Source of the DNA: an uncultured Collinsella sp.
GTDB taxonomy: Bacteria > Actinomycetota > Coriobacteriia > Coriobacteriales > Coriobacteriaceae
Assembly: GCA_900756725.1 (NCBI GenBank)
Contig: CAAELJ010000042.1
Span: forward strand, 1-35,704
Reading direction: 5' to 3'
DNA: 35,704 nucleotides
Positions 23,319 through 31,559 of the stretch are shown here, one piece after another; position 1 is the stretch's first letter, and each line of letters begins with the position of its first letter. The position numbers were made by a program, and so were the translations under genes. The notes below the pieces were generated by a model. It was not told the origin of the DNA and did not search any database. It saw only the letters and a program-made list of their open reading frames with translations.

Positions 23319-25871
23319 TTACTTGCCCTTGGGCTTGCTGGCGTAGAACTTCTTCTTTTTGGGCTTGCCGTCACCGCGCGGCCCTCGGTCGCCGGCCTGC
23401 GCGTGCGCGGGCACTGCCGCGCGAGGCTTGCGGGCCTCGGGGTTGCGCAGCTCCTCGGTTCGCTCGGCAATTTCCTCGGCGCTAAAGCCGACCTCGGCCA
23501 TGGCGTCCTCGATGGTCAGGCGGCGCACGATATAGCAATGATGCACCTTCTGGTTGCGTGCGAAATCCTCGGGGATGGTCTGCGCCGTAATGTCCTGTAG
23601 CACCACGCCCGCACGCGCGAGCTTGCGCGTCTCGGGGCGGAAGCCACGCAGGTTGCAGCTAAAGATGGCGTGGCCGCCCTGTGCGAGCAGGCGCGATACG
23701 CCGGCCAACAGCTCAACATGGTCGCGCTGGACATCCCAGGTGCGACGGCCCATCTTGGACGAGTTCGAGAACGTGGGCGGGTCGACAAAGATCAGGTCCC
23801 AGCGGTTGCGCGTCTGGCGCTGGTCACGAATCCAGGCGAGCACGTCATCGCGCACAAAGTGATGCTGCGGACCAACAAAGCCGTTCTGGCGCATGTTGCG
23901 CTCGGCCAAGTCCAGATAGGTGTTGGAAAGGTCGACCGTCACGGTTTCCTCGACGCCGCCGTCTGCCGCGTAGCAGGTGGCAGTGCCGGTGTAGGCAAAC
24001 AGGTTGAGGAAGCGGCGCGCCTGCTTGGCGTGCTCGCGCACCAGGTTGCGCGTGACGCGATGATCCAGGAAGATGCCCACATCCAAATAGTCGTCAAAGT
24101 TGACGGCAAAGGTGAGGCCGCCCTCTTCGATGAGCGGCAGACGACGGCGCGCGATATTGGCACGCTCGCCCGAGCCGCCCTTGCCGGCGCCCTGCTTGCC
24201 GTACTGCGAGCCGCCGCGCGAACGCATGCGGGCCTTGGCGTGCACATGCTCGGCCGGAACATCCAGGATGCGCGGCGCGATGGCCAGAATGTCGAGCATA
24301 CGGGCCTGGGCCAGTGCGGGGTCGATGGTCTTAGGCGCGGCGTACTCGGCGATGACGAGCCAGCGGCCCGGCGTCTGCGGGCAGCCCTCGTACAGGTCAA
24401 TGGCGGCGGAGTAATCGGGCAGGTCGGCATCGTAGACGCGGTAGCAGCTCACGCCCTCGCGCTTGGCCCACTTGCGGCGCAGACGGGCATTCTTGCGCAG
24501 GCGGTTGGCGAACTGCTCCGACTCGGGGATGAGCACGGGCAGCGGCTTGCCGTCGCCCAGGTCGAGCGTAGCGGCAGGCTCGGGCATGGCGGGGGCGGGG
24601 GCTTCGTCGCTGATGACGTCGTCGGCATCCGAGGTCTCGCCCTCAGCATCCGCGCTGGTCGCAGCTTCAAATGCTGCGGCGGCATGGTCGAGCGAGGGCC
24701 AAACCTCAATAGTCGCCTCTTCGTTGTTGGGCATGACGGCGATGGAGCGCGCGGGCTCAGCGTGGAGCGCGCGGGCCAGCAATCCGTCGCGGGTGAGCGC
24801 GGCGACCGGTGCCGAAGTGAGCTCGGGCGCACGGCGCAGCTCGCCGACCAGCGTCATGGCGTCATGCATAAGCGACAGCGGTGTCTCGGTCGTATCCGCG
24901 ACGAGGGCGGCACCGGCGACGGCGCCCGCGTGGTCCAGTACGGTGGCAGATTTGGCAGCGCAAAAATCGACAAAGCGCTTGTAACCGGCGCACTTGACCA
25001 TGCGCTCGGCGGTCTTGCGGGCGGCGGGGTCAATGTCCACGGCGACGATGCGTGCCTGGCGCTCACGCGCCGCAGTCTCGTGCTCGCGCGCCTCGGCACG
25101 CAGCTGCTCCCACAGAGCGGCGTCGTGCAGCTGCCAGCCTTCAAAGCCCCAGCGCTCGCGTGCAGCGCCCGGGGCGCGGTCGGTCAGAATATTCACGGCC
25201 TCCAGCAGCAGACCGCCGCCGGCGCATGAGGCGTCGACCAGCGTGGGCAGAGCCTCGTTCTCGTAATCGTCGGCCGTCAGCTCGCGCTCGCACAGCGCGG
25301 TCCAGCCGACCTGCGCCAGCACCAGGGCGGCGTAGTCGGGGCGCAGCACGTGCGCGCCCTCGCCGGCGCGGGTCGCTGCGGGCGGCAGGCGTTTGAACAG
25401 CGGGTCGCCCGAAAGGTCCAGGCTAATGCTCGCGCGACGCTGACGCAGCGAAAGCAGCAGGTGAACATCGGGGTCGGCGGCGTCGACATCGGCACGACGG
25501 CCCGTGGTTTCGGCCAAGCGGTCGCATAATGCGTCCTTGGCGCGCAGGGCCGAGAAGCGCGTGTTGCGCAGCTGCTCGGTCACGCCGCGGGCGGTGATGG
25601 CGATGGTGGCGCCGGGGCGGATGATAGTCTCCCAGGCGATGTCGTAAACGCCGTCGTACAGCTCGTCGGCATCCTGCGCCTCAAAGCGCCCGAGCACCAC
25701 GAACACGCGGCTCGCCAGGCGCGACCACAGGCATGCTCGGTAGCCTTGCTCGAGCTCGCCCTCAAACGTAGCGCGGCCCTTCAGGCGGCGGACATGCGAA
25801 AGCCCGAGGCGTTTAAGCTCATCGGCGAGTGCGGACTCAAAGCCCTCGGGGCAGCTTGCGTAAAATTCCAT
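23319..25871 (-). CDS. rlmKL: RlmKL-type 23S rRNA methyltransferase fusion, N-terminal half degenerate
   Basis: An 850-residue protein (E. coli RlmKL is about 702). N-terminal THUMP region (about 50-155) begins FYASCPEGFE. The RlmL-like methyltransferase (about 160-380) has VDASCAGGG at about 212-220 where active enzymes have DPxCGSGT, and I find no NPPY catalytic motif. An acidic Ala/Pro/Glu-rich linker (about 395-440) follows. The C-terminal RlmK-like half is intact: NLFAYTGTATCYAADGG for SAM and FVDPPTFSN with Asp697. A Lys-rich tail ends the protein (PKKKKFYASKPKGK). RlmK makes m7G2069 and RlmL m2G2445 in E. coli; only the first activity is supported here. ATG 25871 has GAGGT 6 nt upstream. 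A TATAAT element lies 28 bp before the start. The gene appears monocistronic. Confidence 0.9.
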   Translation of the reverse strand: MEFYASCPEGFESALADELKRLGLSHVRRLKGRATFEGELEQGYRACLWSRLASRVFVVLGRFEAQDADELYDGVYDIAWETIIRPGATIAITARGVTEQLRNTRFSALRAKDALCDRLAETTGRRADVDAADPDVHLLLSLRQRRASISLDLSGDPLFKRLPPAATRAGEGAHVLRPDYAALVLAQVGWTALCERELTADDYENEALPTLVDASCAGGGLLLEAVNILTDRAPGAARERWGFEGWQLHDAALWEQLRAEAREHETAARERQARIVAVDIDPAARKTAERMVKCAGYKRFVDFCAAKSATVLDHAGAVAGAALVADTTETPLSLMHDAMTLVGELRRAPELTSAPVAALTRDGLLARALHAEPARSIAVMPNNEEATIEVWPSLDHAAAAFEAATSADAEGETSDADDVISDEAPAPAMPEPAATLDLGDGKPLPVLIPESEQFANRLRKNARLRRKWAKREGVSCYRVYDADLPDYSAAIDLYEGCPQTPGRWLVIAEYAAPKTIDPALAQARMLDILAIAPRILDVPAEHVHAKARMRSRGGSQYGKQGAGKGGSGERANIARRRLPLIEEGGLTFAVNFDDYLDVGIFLDHRVTRNLVREHAKQARRFLNLFAYTGTATCYAADGGVEETVTVDLSNTYLDLAERNMRQNGFVGPQHHFVRDDVLAWIRDQRQTRNRWDLIFVDPPTFSNSSKMGRRTWDVQRDHVELLAGVSRLLAQGGHAIFSCNLRGFRPETRKLARAGVVLQDITAQTIPEDFARNQKVHHCYIVRRLTIEDAMAEVGFSAEEIAERTEELRNPEARKPRAAVPAHAQAGDRGPRGDGKPKKKKFYASKPKGK

Positions 25872-25898
25872 GGATGACCTCTCTGGTTGCGTCGCTCC

Positions 25899-25904
25899 AT
25901 TATA
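25899..25904 (-). promoter_or_regulatory. -10 element (TATAAT) for rlmKL
   Basis: The minus strand reads TATAAT here, 27 bp before the rlmKL ATG. The spacing upstream gives only a weak -35 (GGCAAA-like). The plus strand across the same bases may also promote the short frame at 25947. Confidence 0.45.
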
Positions 25905-25946
25905 TGATGGATGCTTCGTTTGCCCTTATCCTCGAAAGGAACCCAT

Positions 25947-26051
25947 ATGATTGATGCGTGCTCCTTGATCCCCATTTTCATTGCAACAGCCTCAGGACTC
26001 GGGGCCTCGCACAGGCTCCCGCCGCCTTACAGAACTGAAAGCTGGGCGTAG
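25947..26051 (+). pseudogene. 34-codon gene remnant at the island's left edge
   Basis: ATG 25947 follows a good GAAAGGA ribosome site by 6-7 nt, and the frame gives 34 residues starting MIDACSL before a stop at 26049. The initiation region looks genuine but the short product does not look like a finished protein (Pro/Arg-rich end, LPPPYRTESWA). The first seven codons would suit a HAD hydrolase start (MIDAC-hydrophobic-D), and a HAD gene lacking its 5' part lies at the other end of the island. The real upstream gene may have been cut just after this start. Confidence 0.4.
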
Positions 26052-26122
26052 GGCAAATCCATGGCACGTGACCTGCGATTGCTCGACCATAGATGGCGTA
26101 ATCGAGGCTAAGGGAGAGCATC

Positions 26123-26272
26123 ATGCGCAAGGCAAACGAGAGCTGGTTCTGGCACGCGAACGACATGGCGGTGGCGGGCGACATGAACCCCGTGGTCCGC
26201 GTCCTGTGGGTCGCGCTCATCGTAGGCATCGGCGTCGCGACGATGCCTACGCTCTGGATCGTCACGAGGTAG
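26123..26272 (+). CDS. Small hypothetical membrane protein (49 residues)
   Basis: ATG 26123 follows AAGGGAG by 6 nt. The product has a polar aromatic N-terminus (MRKANESWFWHANDMAVAGD) and one hydrophobic helix (about 22-45, VVRVLWVALIVGIGVATMPTLWI), then TR at the end. No known family is recognised. An 11-bp perfect inverted repeat, CGTAGGCATCG (26221-26231) / CGATGCCTACG (26241-26251), lies within the helix codons. It is convergent with the HAD gene, 52 bp away. Confidence 0.6.
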   Translation: MRKANESWFWHANDMAVAGDMNPVVRVLWVALIVGIGVATMPTLWIVTR

Positions 26273-26324
26273 CGCGCCACGAACGGATGACGAGGCGCAC
26301 GGCGTATGCCACGCTGGCGGAACC

Positions 26325-27152
26325 CTAGCCTCGCTGCTGGACAATCTGTTCGATGAACTTCGCGACGGAGTCCTCGGCCGCGTCCCCGATCAGGTGATGG
26401 GCTGCGGCCTTCGCCTCCGGCATCGCGCCCGCGACTGCGTAGGAGTTCGGCACCTTTTCGAGGAGCGTCACGTCGTTTTCCGAGTCTCCGATAAAAGCGA
26501 CCTCGTCCAGCGTGACCCCAAGGCTGCCGAGAAGCGCGTCGAGTCCGTTTACCTTGCTCCAGCCAGCCGGAACAACATCGAGGAAGAATGGGACGGGCGA
26601 GGGGAAATCAAGTTCTGGGCAGGCTTCCTTGCATCGACTCCGAACGACTTCCGTCGGGGCGGAGCTGACGTTGACGAAGATGCCGGCGGTTATGACGTCA
26701 CGGTTCGTGGGCACGTCTCCGAGCGCCATGTCTCTTCCGGAGTCCTTAACGACTTCCAGGGCGAATTCGTCGCCAGGCTCGACGGCGCAGAGGAACTGCT
26801 CGCAGCGCTTGCCTGTCTCATCGACATCGGCGACTAGCCAGAGTGACGTCCCCGCGTAGGGGCGTACAGCGCTATCGAGCTTGACGAGGGCCTCCGTCGA
26901 GAGCGTCTTTTTGAACACGAGTTCGCCGCTGGAGAAGACCTTCTTTCCGTTGGCCATGATGCCGGTCGAGAAACAGCGCGCGTCGCCGTCAAAGGCATCG
27001 GCCAGGTCGGCGTAGTCGCGCCCGCTTGCGGGGCCGAACGCGATGCCCGCATCGAGCGCCGAAAGAATCGCGCTGTGCGTGCGCTCCGATACGACCCTTG
27101 AGCCAAACGGCAACAGGGTCCCATCCATGTCTGCGAGGATGAGCTTTATCAA
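26325..27152 (-). CDS. Cof-type HAD phosphatase
   Basis: A 275-residue HAD-superfamily phosphatase of the Cof/YidA type. Motif I is LADMDGTLL with nucleophile Asp8 and Asp10; motif II lies near GPASGRDYA; motif III Lys is in GWSKVNGLDALL (about 201); motif IV is FIGDSENDVTLL (about 223-234). The C2 cap sits between residues 80 and 190. Such enzymes remove phosphate from sugar phosphates, so it may relieve sugar-phosphate stress or act in the pathway of the neighbouring PTS operon. It starts with TTG at 27152, 4 nt after GGGAGGA, 49 bp downstream of the regulator gene, so the two are probably co-transcribed. Confidence 0.9.
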   Translation of the reverse strand: MIKLILADMDGTLLPFGSRVVSERTHSAILSALDAGIAFGPASGRDYADLADAFDGDARCFSTGIMANGKKVFSSGELVFKKTLSTEALVKLDSAVRPYAGTSLWLVADVDETGKRCEQFLCAVEPGDEFALEVVKDSGRDMALGDVPTNRDVITAGIFVNVSSAPTEVVRSRCKEACPELDFPSPVPFFLDVVPAGWSKVNGLDALLGSLGVTLDEVAFIGDSENDVTLLEKVPNSYAVAGAMPEAKAAAHHLIGDAAEDSVAKFIEQIVQQRG

Positions 27153-27201
27153 GGGGTCCTCCCGTTTCGGTCTGGGCGTCGGTGCGCCGGCGTGCGTCGT
27201 C

Positions 27202-28065
27202 CTAGCTGTATTGCTTGTCTCCCATGAGATTCTTCGAGATGATCCTGTTAAACTCTACCGGGTCATCCCAGCAAGAGGTCAGGAAGAGGAACAGCAGCTC
27301 GATGACGAAGTTGATCGAGCTGTGCGAGAAGGCGATTTCGGTTCCGGTGATGGCCTGATCTCGCGAGATGGCTCGGATGATATGCGTGGCACGCTTCGCG
27401 AGCGGCGTATCCGGGTTGTCTGTGATCATGATGATGGGGGTGTTCGAATCCTCGGCAGAGTCGAATATGTTGACGAGGCGCTTCGAGTATCCGGACGTCG
27501 AAATGACGAGCAGAACGTCATTCTCCTTGAGGCTGGTTGCGACGGAGACCATGGCTTCGGTGGTACTGGGGCAAAACGCTCTGACTCCAACCTGCGAGAG
27601 CTTGAACGCCGCGTTTACGCCCATGTTAATCGAGTTGCCGACACCCGCGATCAGGACGAGGTTGGCGTTGTGGAGCAGATTGACGACTGCCGAAAAGTCA
27701 TCGGAGTCAATGAGCGAGGCGGTTTGGGAGAGCTCCTTGACCTTGTGAGACAGGACGTACTTGATGGAGCCCTCGACGTCGTCCAGAGTAATCCTGCCGT
27801 CCGTGGCCTTTTCTTCGCCGGATGCCCTGCTGATGGATATGCCGAGCGCCAGACGCATGTCCGAATAGGTTCGGTAGTCAAGCGTCCTTGCGAATCTCGA
27901 AACAGACGCCGGTGACGTACCGGTTTCTGCGGCGAGTTCGCGGACGGTCATCGTTGCGACATCCGACGGGTGGTCGAGCGCATACGTTGCGATTGCCTTC
28001 TCCGAGGGGGATAGGCTGCTCATGACCGCGCAGATATGGCTGAGCACATCTCCTGTCTTATCCAT
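27202..28065 (-). CDS. RpiR/MurR-family transcriptional regulator
   Basis: A 287-residue regulator. An N-terminal HTH_6 domain (1-80) contains MTVRELAAETGTSPASVSRFAR (about 39-60), the helix-turn-helix. The SIS domain (about 115-255) has LIAGVGNS and LLVISTSGYSK, which bind phosphosugars in this family. RpiR proteins act as repressors or activators controlled by a sugar phosphate. It diverges from the MFS-aldolase-PTS operon, so it most likely controls that operon and itself. AGGAG lies 5 nt before ATG 28065. Its own probable promoter overlaps the 13-bp palindrome upstream. Confidence 0.93.
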   Translation of the reverse strand: MDKTGDVLSHICAVMSSLSPSEKAIATYALDHPSDVATMTVRELAAETGTSPASVSRFARTLDYRTYSDMRLALGISISRASGEEKATDGRITLDDVEGSIKYVLSHKVKELSQTASLIDSDDFSAVVNLLHNANLVLIAGVGNSINMGVNAAFKLSQVGVRAFCPSTTEAMVSVATSLKENDVLLVISTSGYSKRLVNIFDSAEDSNTPIIMITDNPDTPLAKRATHIIRAISRDQAITGTEIAFSHSSINFVIELLFLFLTSCWDDPVEFNRIISKNLMGDKQYS

Positions 28066-28112
28066 GGTTACTCCTTGGCCCTAGTTTGCTTCGTATCTTA
28101 GGTCAAGAGAGG

Positions 28113-28301
28113 TGAAAATATAGCAAAATGTTTCATCAGCGGTGAAATAGCGTTTCACCGCTGATTTCCTACCGTTCACGGTAAATCGGTGCTTCCCCGG
28201 CGCAATCTCAGTTTGAGCTGCTATCTTATGAGCCGTGAAACAACGGCACGAAAACGATGAAACAACAGAACATTGTTCCAACGCCTCGCAACTTCGTTTC
28301 A
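28113..28301. promoter_or_regulatory. Cluster of TGAAA/TTTCA motifs: probable RpiR operators and divergent promoters
   Basis: Seven TGAAA or TTTCA pentamers lie in under 190 bp (28113, 28131, 28143, 28153, 28236, 28258, 28297). Two form a 13-bp perfect palindrome, ATCAGCGGTGAAA-TAGCG-TTTCACCGCTGAT (28135-28165). Two others are direct repeats TGAAACAAC starting 22 bp apart (28236, 28258), about two helical turns. For the leftward regulator gene, TTCACC (RC of 28141-28146) and TATATT (RC of 28117-28122) are 18 bp apart, so the palindrome covers its -35. The rightward promoter is not clear. Confidence 0.6.
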
Positions 28302-28365
28302 CGCTAGATGCCGAATCACTTCGAAGCCCAGACGGGCACCCGGCGAACAAGAAGGAGGAAGCGCG

Positions 28366-29568
28366 ATGCAGAACGCCAAGGCAAATGTAAGCATGACTTC
28401 GCTGTTCTTCGCGAACGTCCTCTACTGGGTCTGCGCGGGCGTGTACTCGCCGTTCCTCTCCGCTCACTACACGAGTCTCGGCCTCAGCGCGGCTCAGACC
28501 GGCGTCCTCCTCGCGGCGACTCCGGTGTGCGCACTCGTCATCCAGCCGCTCTGGTCGACGATCGCCGACAAACTCGGGCGCCGCCGCGCGGTCATCGTGG
28601 CCCTGTGCCTGGCGGCGGCGGTGCTCGCTCCGCTGTATTACCTGGCGTCGACGTTCGTTCCAGTCCTTCTCGTGACCTTTGCGTTCTCGGCGTTCTTCTC
28701 GGGGCTGCTGCCTCTGAGCGACTCCCTCGTCATTGAGCTCGCGGATCGCTCTGGCCTGGACTTTTCTCGCATCCGCATGGGTGGCACCATCGGCTACGCC
28801 ATCGTCGTTCTGATCGTCGGCAGGCTGCTTGACGCGGCTCCTCAAATCCAGTTCGCGGTGGTCTCCGCGGTGCTGGTGGCCTTCGCGGCTCACATGTGGC
28901 GCCTCCCCGAGGCGGGAGTTCGCGCCAATGCCGCGGACGATCCCAAGGTCTCCCACGGAAAGGGCCTCCTCTCGCTGTTCACCAGCAACGAGATCGCCTT
29001 CGTCTTGGTCTTCGCCTTCATCAGCTCGGCCGCGATTGGCTTCATCGGGGCGTTCTTGGGCCGCTACGCGGTCGAGCTTGGCGAGGGCCAGAACCTCGTG
29101 GGCGTCCTGAGCGCGGTCTCCGCTGCGAGCGAGATCCCCATCCTGCTCGTTTCCTCCAAGCTGGTCAGGCGCTTCGGCGAGATGAACCTCCTGATCTTTT
29201 CCTGTTTCATGGCGGCGCTCAGGCTCCTGCTCGTGGGCACCGGCATCGTCCCGGTCATGATCTGCGGCCAGCTGCTGCAGAGCGTGAGTTACATGACCGT
29301 TTACTACTCCTGCGTTACCTACATTGCCAACCACACCTACGAGGATTGTCGCGCTCGAGGTCAGAGCGCCTTCGCGATGGTCCAGAGCGGTCTGTCCGTC
29401 GTGGTTGCGAACCTGTTTGGCGGTTGGGCGTGCGACGCGCTCGGCACGCACGCGGGTTTCCTGGCCTTCGCCCTCGCTTCAACGATTGCTGCGGTCGTTG
29501 CTCTTGTGGCGTACGTGCTGTGGCGTCGAGGCGCGGCGCTACAGCCTGAGGGCCAGGCGGCCGCATAG
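28366..29568 (+). CDS. MFS transporter (MFS_1-like, 12 helices)
   Basis: A 400-residue permease of the LacY/nucleoside-symporter-like MFS group. Twelve hydrophobic helices are visible. The loop after helix 2 contains DKLGRRR (about 69-75), the conserved MFS cytoplasmic motif A. Helix 1 is LFFANVLYWVCAGVYSPFLS. ATG 28366 follows AAGGAGGAAG; a longer frame from 28273 would run through the operator region and is rejected. First gene of the operon, 116 bp before the aldolase. Possible roles are uptake of the same substrate by symport, or export of an overflow product; the sequence does not decide. Confidence 0.9.
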   Translation: MQNAKANVSMTSLFFANVLYWVCAGVYSPFLSAHYTSLGLSAAQTGVLLAATPVCALVIQPLWSTIADKLGRRRAVIVALCLAAAVLAPLYYLASTFVPVLLVTFAFSAFFSGLLPLSDSLVIELADRSGLDFSRIRMGGTIGYAIVVLIVGRLLDAAPQIQFAVVSAVLVAFAAHMWRLPEAGVRANAADDPKVSHGKGLLSLFTSNEIAFVLVFAFISSAAIGFIGAFLGRYAVELGEGQNLVGVLSAVSAASEIPILLVSSKLVRRFGEMNLLIFSCFMAALRLLLVGTGIVPVMICGQLLQSVSYMTVYYSCVTYIANHTYEDCRARGQSAFAMVQSGLSVVVANLFGGWACDALGTHAGFLAFALASTIAAVVALVAYVLWRRGAALQPEGQAAA

Positions 29569-29684
29569 GCTGTGGTGCCGCGGTTCGCAAGCGCCTGCGT
29601 GCCTCGCGCTTCGCTTCGTGTTCAACCAGCTGACGAGCTGAGAACTGTCCGATCCAATGATTATCCAGGTGAAAGGAAGGAAAG

Positions 29685-30539
29685 ATGTCTCTCATCAAGG
29701 TCAACGAGCTTCTTCAACATGCGACCGAGCACCACTATGGCGTGCCCGCGATCAACGTCATCAACACGGAGACCATTCGTTATGCGATCCAGGCCGCCGA
29801 GGATGAGCACATGCCCCTCATCATCCAGTACTGGCCCGGCTTCGAGGGCCACTGCGCCCTCGACATCATCGCCTTCGCCGCCCGCTATTACGCCGAGCGC
29901 GCGAGCGTGCCCATCGCCGTCCACCAGGATCACTCCGCTGGTTACGAGATCGCCGTCAAGGGCGTCAAGGCTGGCTTCCCCTCCGTCATGGTCGACGGTT
30001 CCTCACTTCCCTATGAGGAGAACTTTCAGCTCACGAAGGACGTCGTCCAGGTCGCCAAGATCTTCGACGTCGACATCGAGGCCGAGCTTGGCCATGTCGG
30101 CAACGGCTCCGACGCCAACGACTTCGTGAACAGCGACCACTACACCGACCCGAACCTCGCCGAGGAGTTCGTCGAGGGCACCGGTTGCGGCTCGCTTGCC
30201 ATCGCCGTCGGCAACGCCCACGGCCCCTACGTCAAGGTCCCGAACCTCGACATGGAGCGCATCAAGGCCTGCAGGGAGGCCGTCAGCGTCCCCCTCGTCA
30301 TGCACGGATGCTCCGACATCCCCGACGAACAGCTCCAGGAGGCCGTGAACCTCGGCATGAGTAAGTTCAACATCGCCACGGAGTACTTCCGTTCCATGTA
30401 CCGCGCTTTCGAGAAGGACATAAACTCCGGCAAGAACGACGGCAACGGCGTTGGCCTCCTGATGGACGCCGCCCCCGACATGCGCGCGTTCGTCGCCAGC
30501 AAGATCCAGCTTCTGAACCCCAACCACTATTCGCTCTAG
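29685..30539 (+). CDS. Class II ketose-bisphosphate aldolase family protein, atypical substrate loops
   Basis: A 284-residue zinc aldolase of the GatY/KbaY/FbaA fold. Metal and catalytic residues are present: HQDHS with Asp82 and His83, Glu in EAELGHVGN (about 132), His179 in VGNAHGPY and His207 in VMHGCSD. The phosphate-binding loops differ from fructose or tagatose bisphosphate aldolases: HGCSD instead of HGGSG, and HQDHS instead of HLDHG; KFNIATE is nearer to tagatose enzymes. It probably cleaves a phosphorylated ketose or ketose-like acid into dihydroxyacetone phosphate and an aldehyde. No sugar-phosphate kinase is in the operon. Excellent ribosome site (GAAAGGAAGGAAAG). EIIA starts 10 bp downstream. 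Confidence 0.9.
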   Translation: MSLIKVNELLQHATEHHYGVPAINVINTETIRYAIQAAEDEHMPLIIQYWPGFEGHCALDIIAFAARYYAERASVPIAVHQDHSAGYEIAVKGVKAGFPSVMVDGSSLPYEENFQLTKDVVQVAKIFDVDIEAELGHVGNGSDANDFVNSDHYTDPNLAEEFVEGTGCGSLAIAVGNAHGPYVKVPNLDMERIKACREAVSVPLVMHGCSDIPDEQLQEAVNLGMSKFNIATEYFRSMYRAFEKDINSGKNDGNGVGLLMDAAPDMRAFVASKIQLLNPNHYSL

Positions 30540-30549
30540 GAGAGACTCG

Positions 30550-30978
30550 ATGAAGAAAGTTCTTGTCGCGTCGCACGGCCACCTCGCAAGTGGAATCAGG
30601 AGCTCGATCGGGATCCTGACCGGCATGGCGGACATGGTGGAAGCAGTTGACTGCTACGTGGACAACTCCGATTTCACCCCTCGCATCCAGGCCTTTATTG
30701 ACTCGGTGGGCCCTGAGGACGAGGCCATCATCTTCACCGACATCTACGGTGGCTCCGTCTTCCAGAAGGTCGTCCTCATGGAGCCGGAGAAGCGCGGGAT
30801 CGTCCACGTCACCGGTATGAATCTCGGTCTCGTGATCGAGGCGCTCCTCGGCGCCGAGCCGGTCACGGCAGATTCGATCAAGCAGAGCGTCGAGCTGGCG
30901 AGGGCGACGATGCAGGTCGTCGAGCCTCCGAGCAAGGCCGCGGACAACGAGGGGTCCGACGGAGACTTCTTCGATTAG
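30550..30978 (+). CDS. PTS EIIA, mannose family
   Basis: A 142-residue cytoplasmic phosphocarrier. The N-terminal VLVASHGHLASG places the phosphorylated His at residue 9, and IFTDIYGGSVFQ (about 62-73) is the conserved substrate-site loop of EIIA-Man. It takes phosphate from HPr and passes it to EIIB. It is a separate protein, not fused to EIIB as in E. coli ManX. The C-terminus is an acidic tail, EGSDGDFFD. GGAGAG precedes the ATG. It sits between the aldolase (10 bp) and EIIB (31 bp). Confidence 0.95.
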   Translation: MKKVLVASHGHLASGIRSSIGILTGMADMVEAVDCYVDNSDFTPRIQAFIDSVGPEDEAIIFTDIYGGSVFQKVVLMEPEKRGIVHVTGMNLGLVIEALLGAEPVTADSIKQSVELARATMQVVEPPSKAADNEGSDGDFFD

Positions 30979-31009
30979 AGAGCACTAACAAGCAGGGAAT
31001 GAGGAAACA

Positions 31010-31513
31010 ATGATTGTTCAGGTTCGAGTCGATGACCGTCTGATTCACGGACAGGTCGCCCTGGTGTGGACCAAGGAGCTCAACACCACCAGGATCATCG
31101 TCGCCAACAAGCACGCCGTGGAGAGCGACGCCCTTCGCATGACGCTTTCCATGGGTACGCCGGCGGGACAGAAGCTCCTCGTCAAGGACGTTCCGGATGC
31201 CTGCCGCATCGCGAACGATCCGCGTGCGGACTCCATGCGCATCTTCGCGCTCACCAACTGCGTGCGTGACGTGCTTGAGCTCGTTAAGGGCGCGCCGGGC
31301 AAGATCGAGGGCGTGAACGTTGCCGACGTCGGCCGCTTCGACAAGTCCGATCCGGATAGCAAGGTCGCCCTCAACTCCACGATCATGCTCAACCCGGATG
31401 AGCTAGAGGCTGCGAAGGAGCTTTGCGAGCAGGGTATTCCGGTTTTCCATCAGCTTATCCCGTCCAATCCCAAGACTCCTCTCAAGAGTCTGATCGAGGC
31501 GGCGGAGAAATAA
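31010..31513 (+). CDS. PTS EIIB, mannose/fructose/sorbose family
   Basis: A 167-residue cytoplasmic phosphocarrier. RVDDRLIHGQV at the N-terminus carries the phosphorylated His13. Later conserved segments include LNSTIMLNPDEL (about 125-136) and PVFHQLIPSNP (about 145-155). It transfers phosphate to the sugar during transport through EIIC/EIID. Length is normal for the family. A perfect 8-bp hairpin follows the stop before EIIC. Confidence 0.95.
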   Translation: MIVQVRVDDRLIHGQVALVWTKELNTTRIIVANKHAVESDALRMTLSMGTPAGQKLLVKDVPDACRIANDPRADSMRIFALTNCVRDVLELVKGAPGKIEGVNVADVGRFDKSDPDSKVALNSTIMLNPDELEAAKELCEQGIPVFHQLIPSNPKTPLKSLIEAAEK

Positions 31514-31517
31514 GGGG

Positions 31518-31537
31518 ATTTGGCCAGGCGGCCAAAT
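31518..31537 (+). promoter_or_regulatory. Hairpin between EIIB and EIIC genes
   Basis: ATTTGGCC (31518-31525) and GGCCAAAT (31530-31537) form a perfect 8-bp stem with an AGGC loop. No T run follows. It may protect or define mRNA ends between the soluble EIIA/EIIB and membrane EIIC/EIID genes. Confidence 0.5.
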
Positions 31538-31559
31538 GAAATGAGAGAAAGGAAGTCAA

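Noticed and set aside
23670..25229. 519-codon plus-strand frame opposite rlmKL
   Set aside because: Low-complexity Gly/Val/Arg translation with no motifs; the rlmKL strand has clear SAM and DPP motifs.
28081..29451. 456-codon minus-strand frame opposite the MFS gene and reaching into the operator region
   Set aside because: Hydrophilic Arg/Glu/His shadow of a transmembrane protein; it also covers the divergent promoter region.
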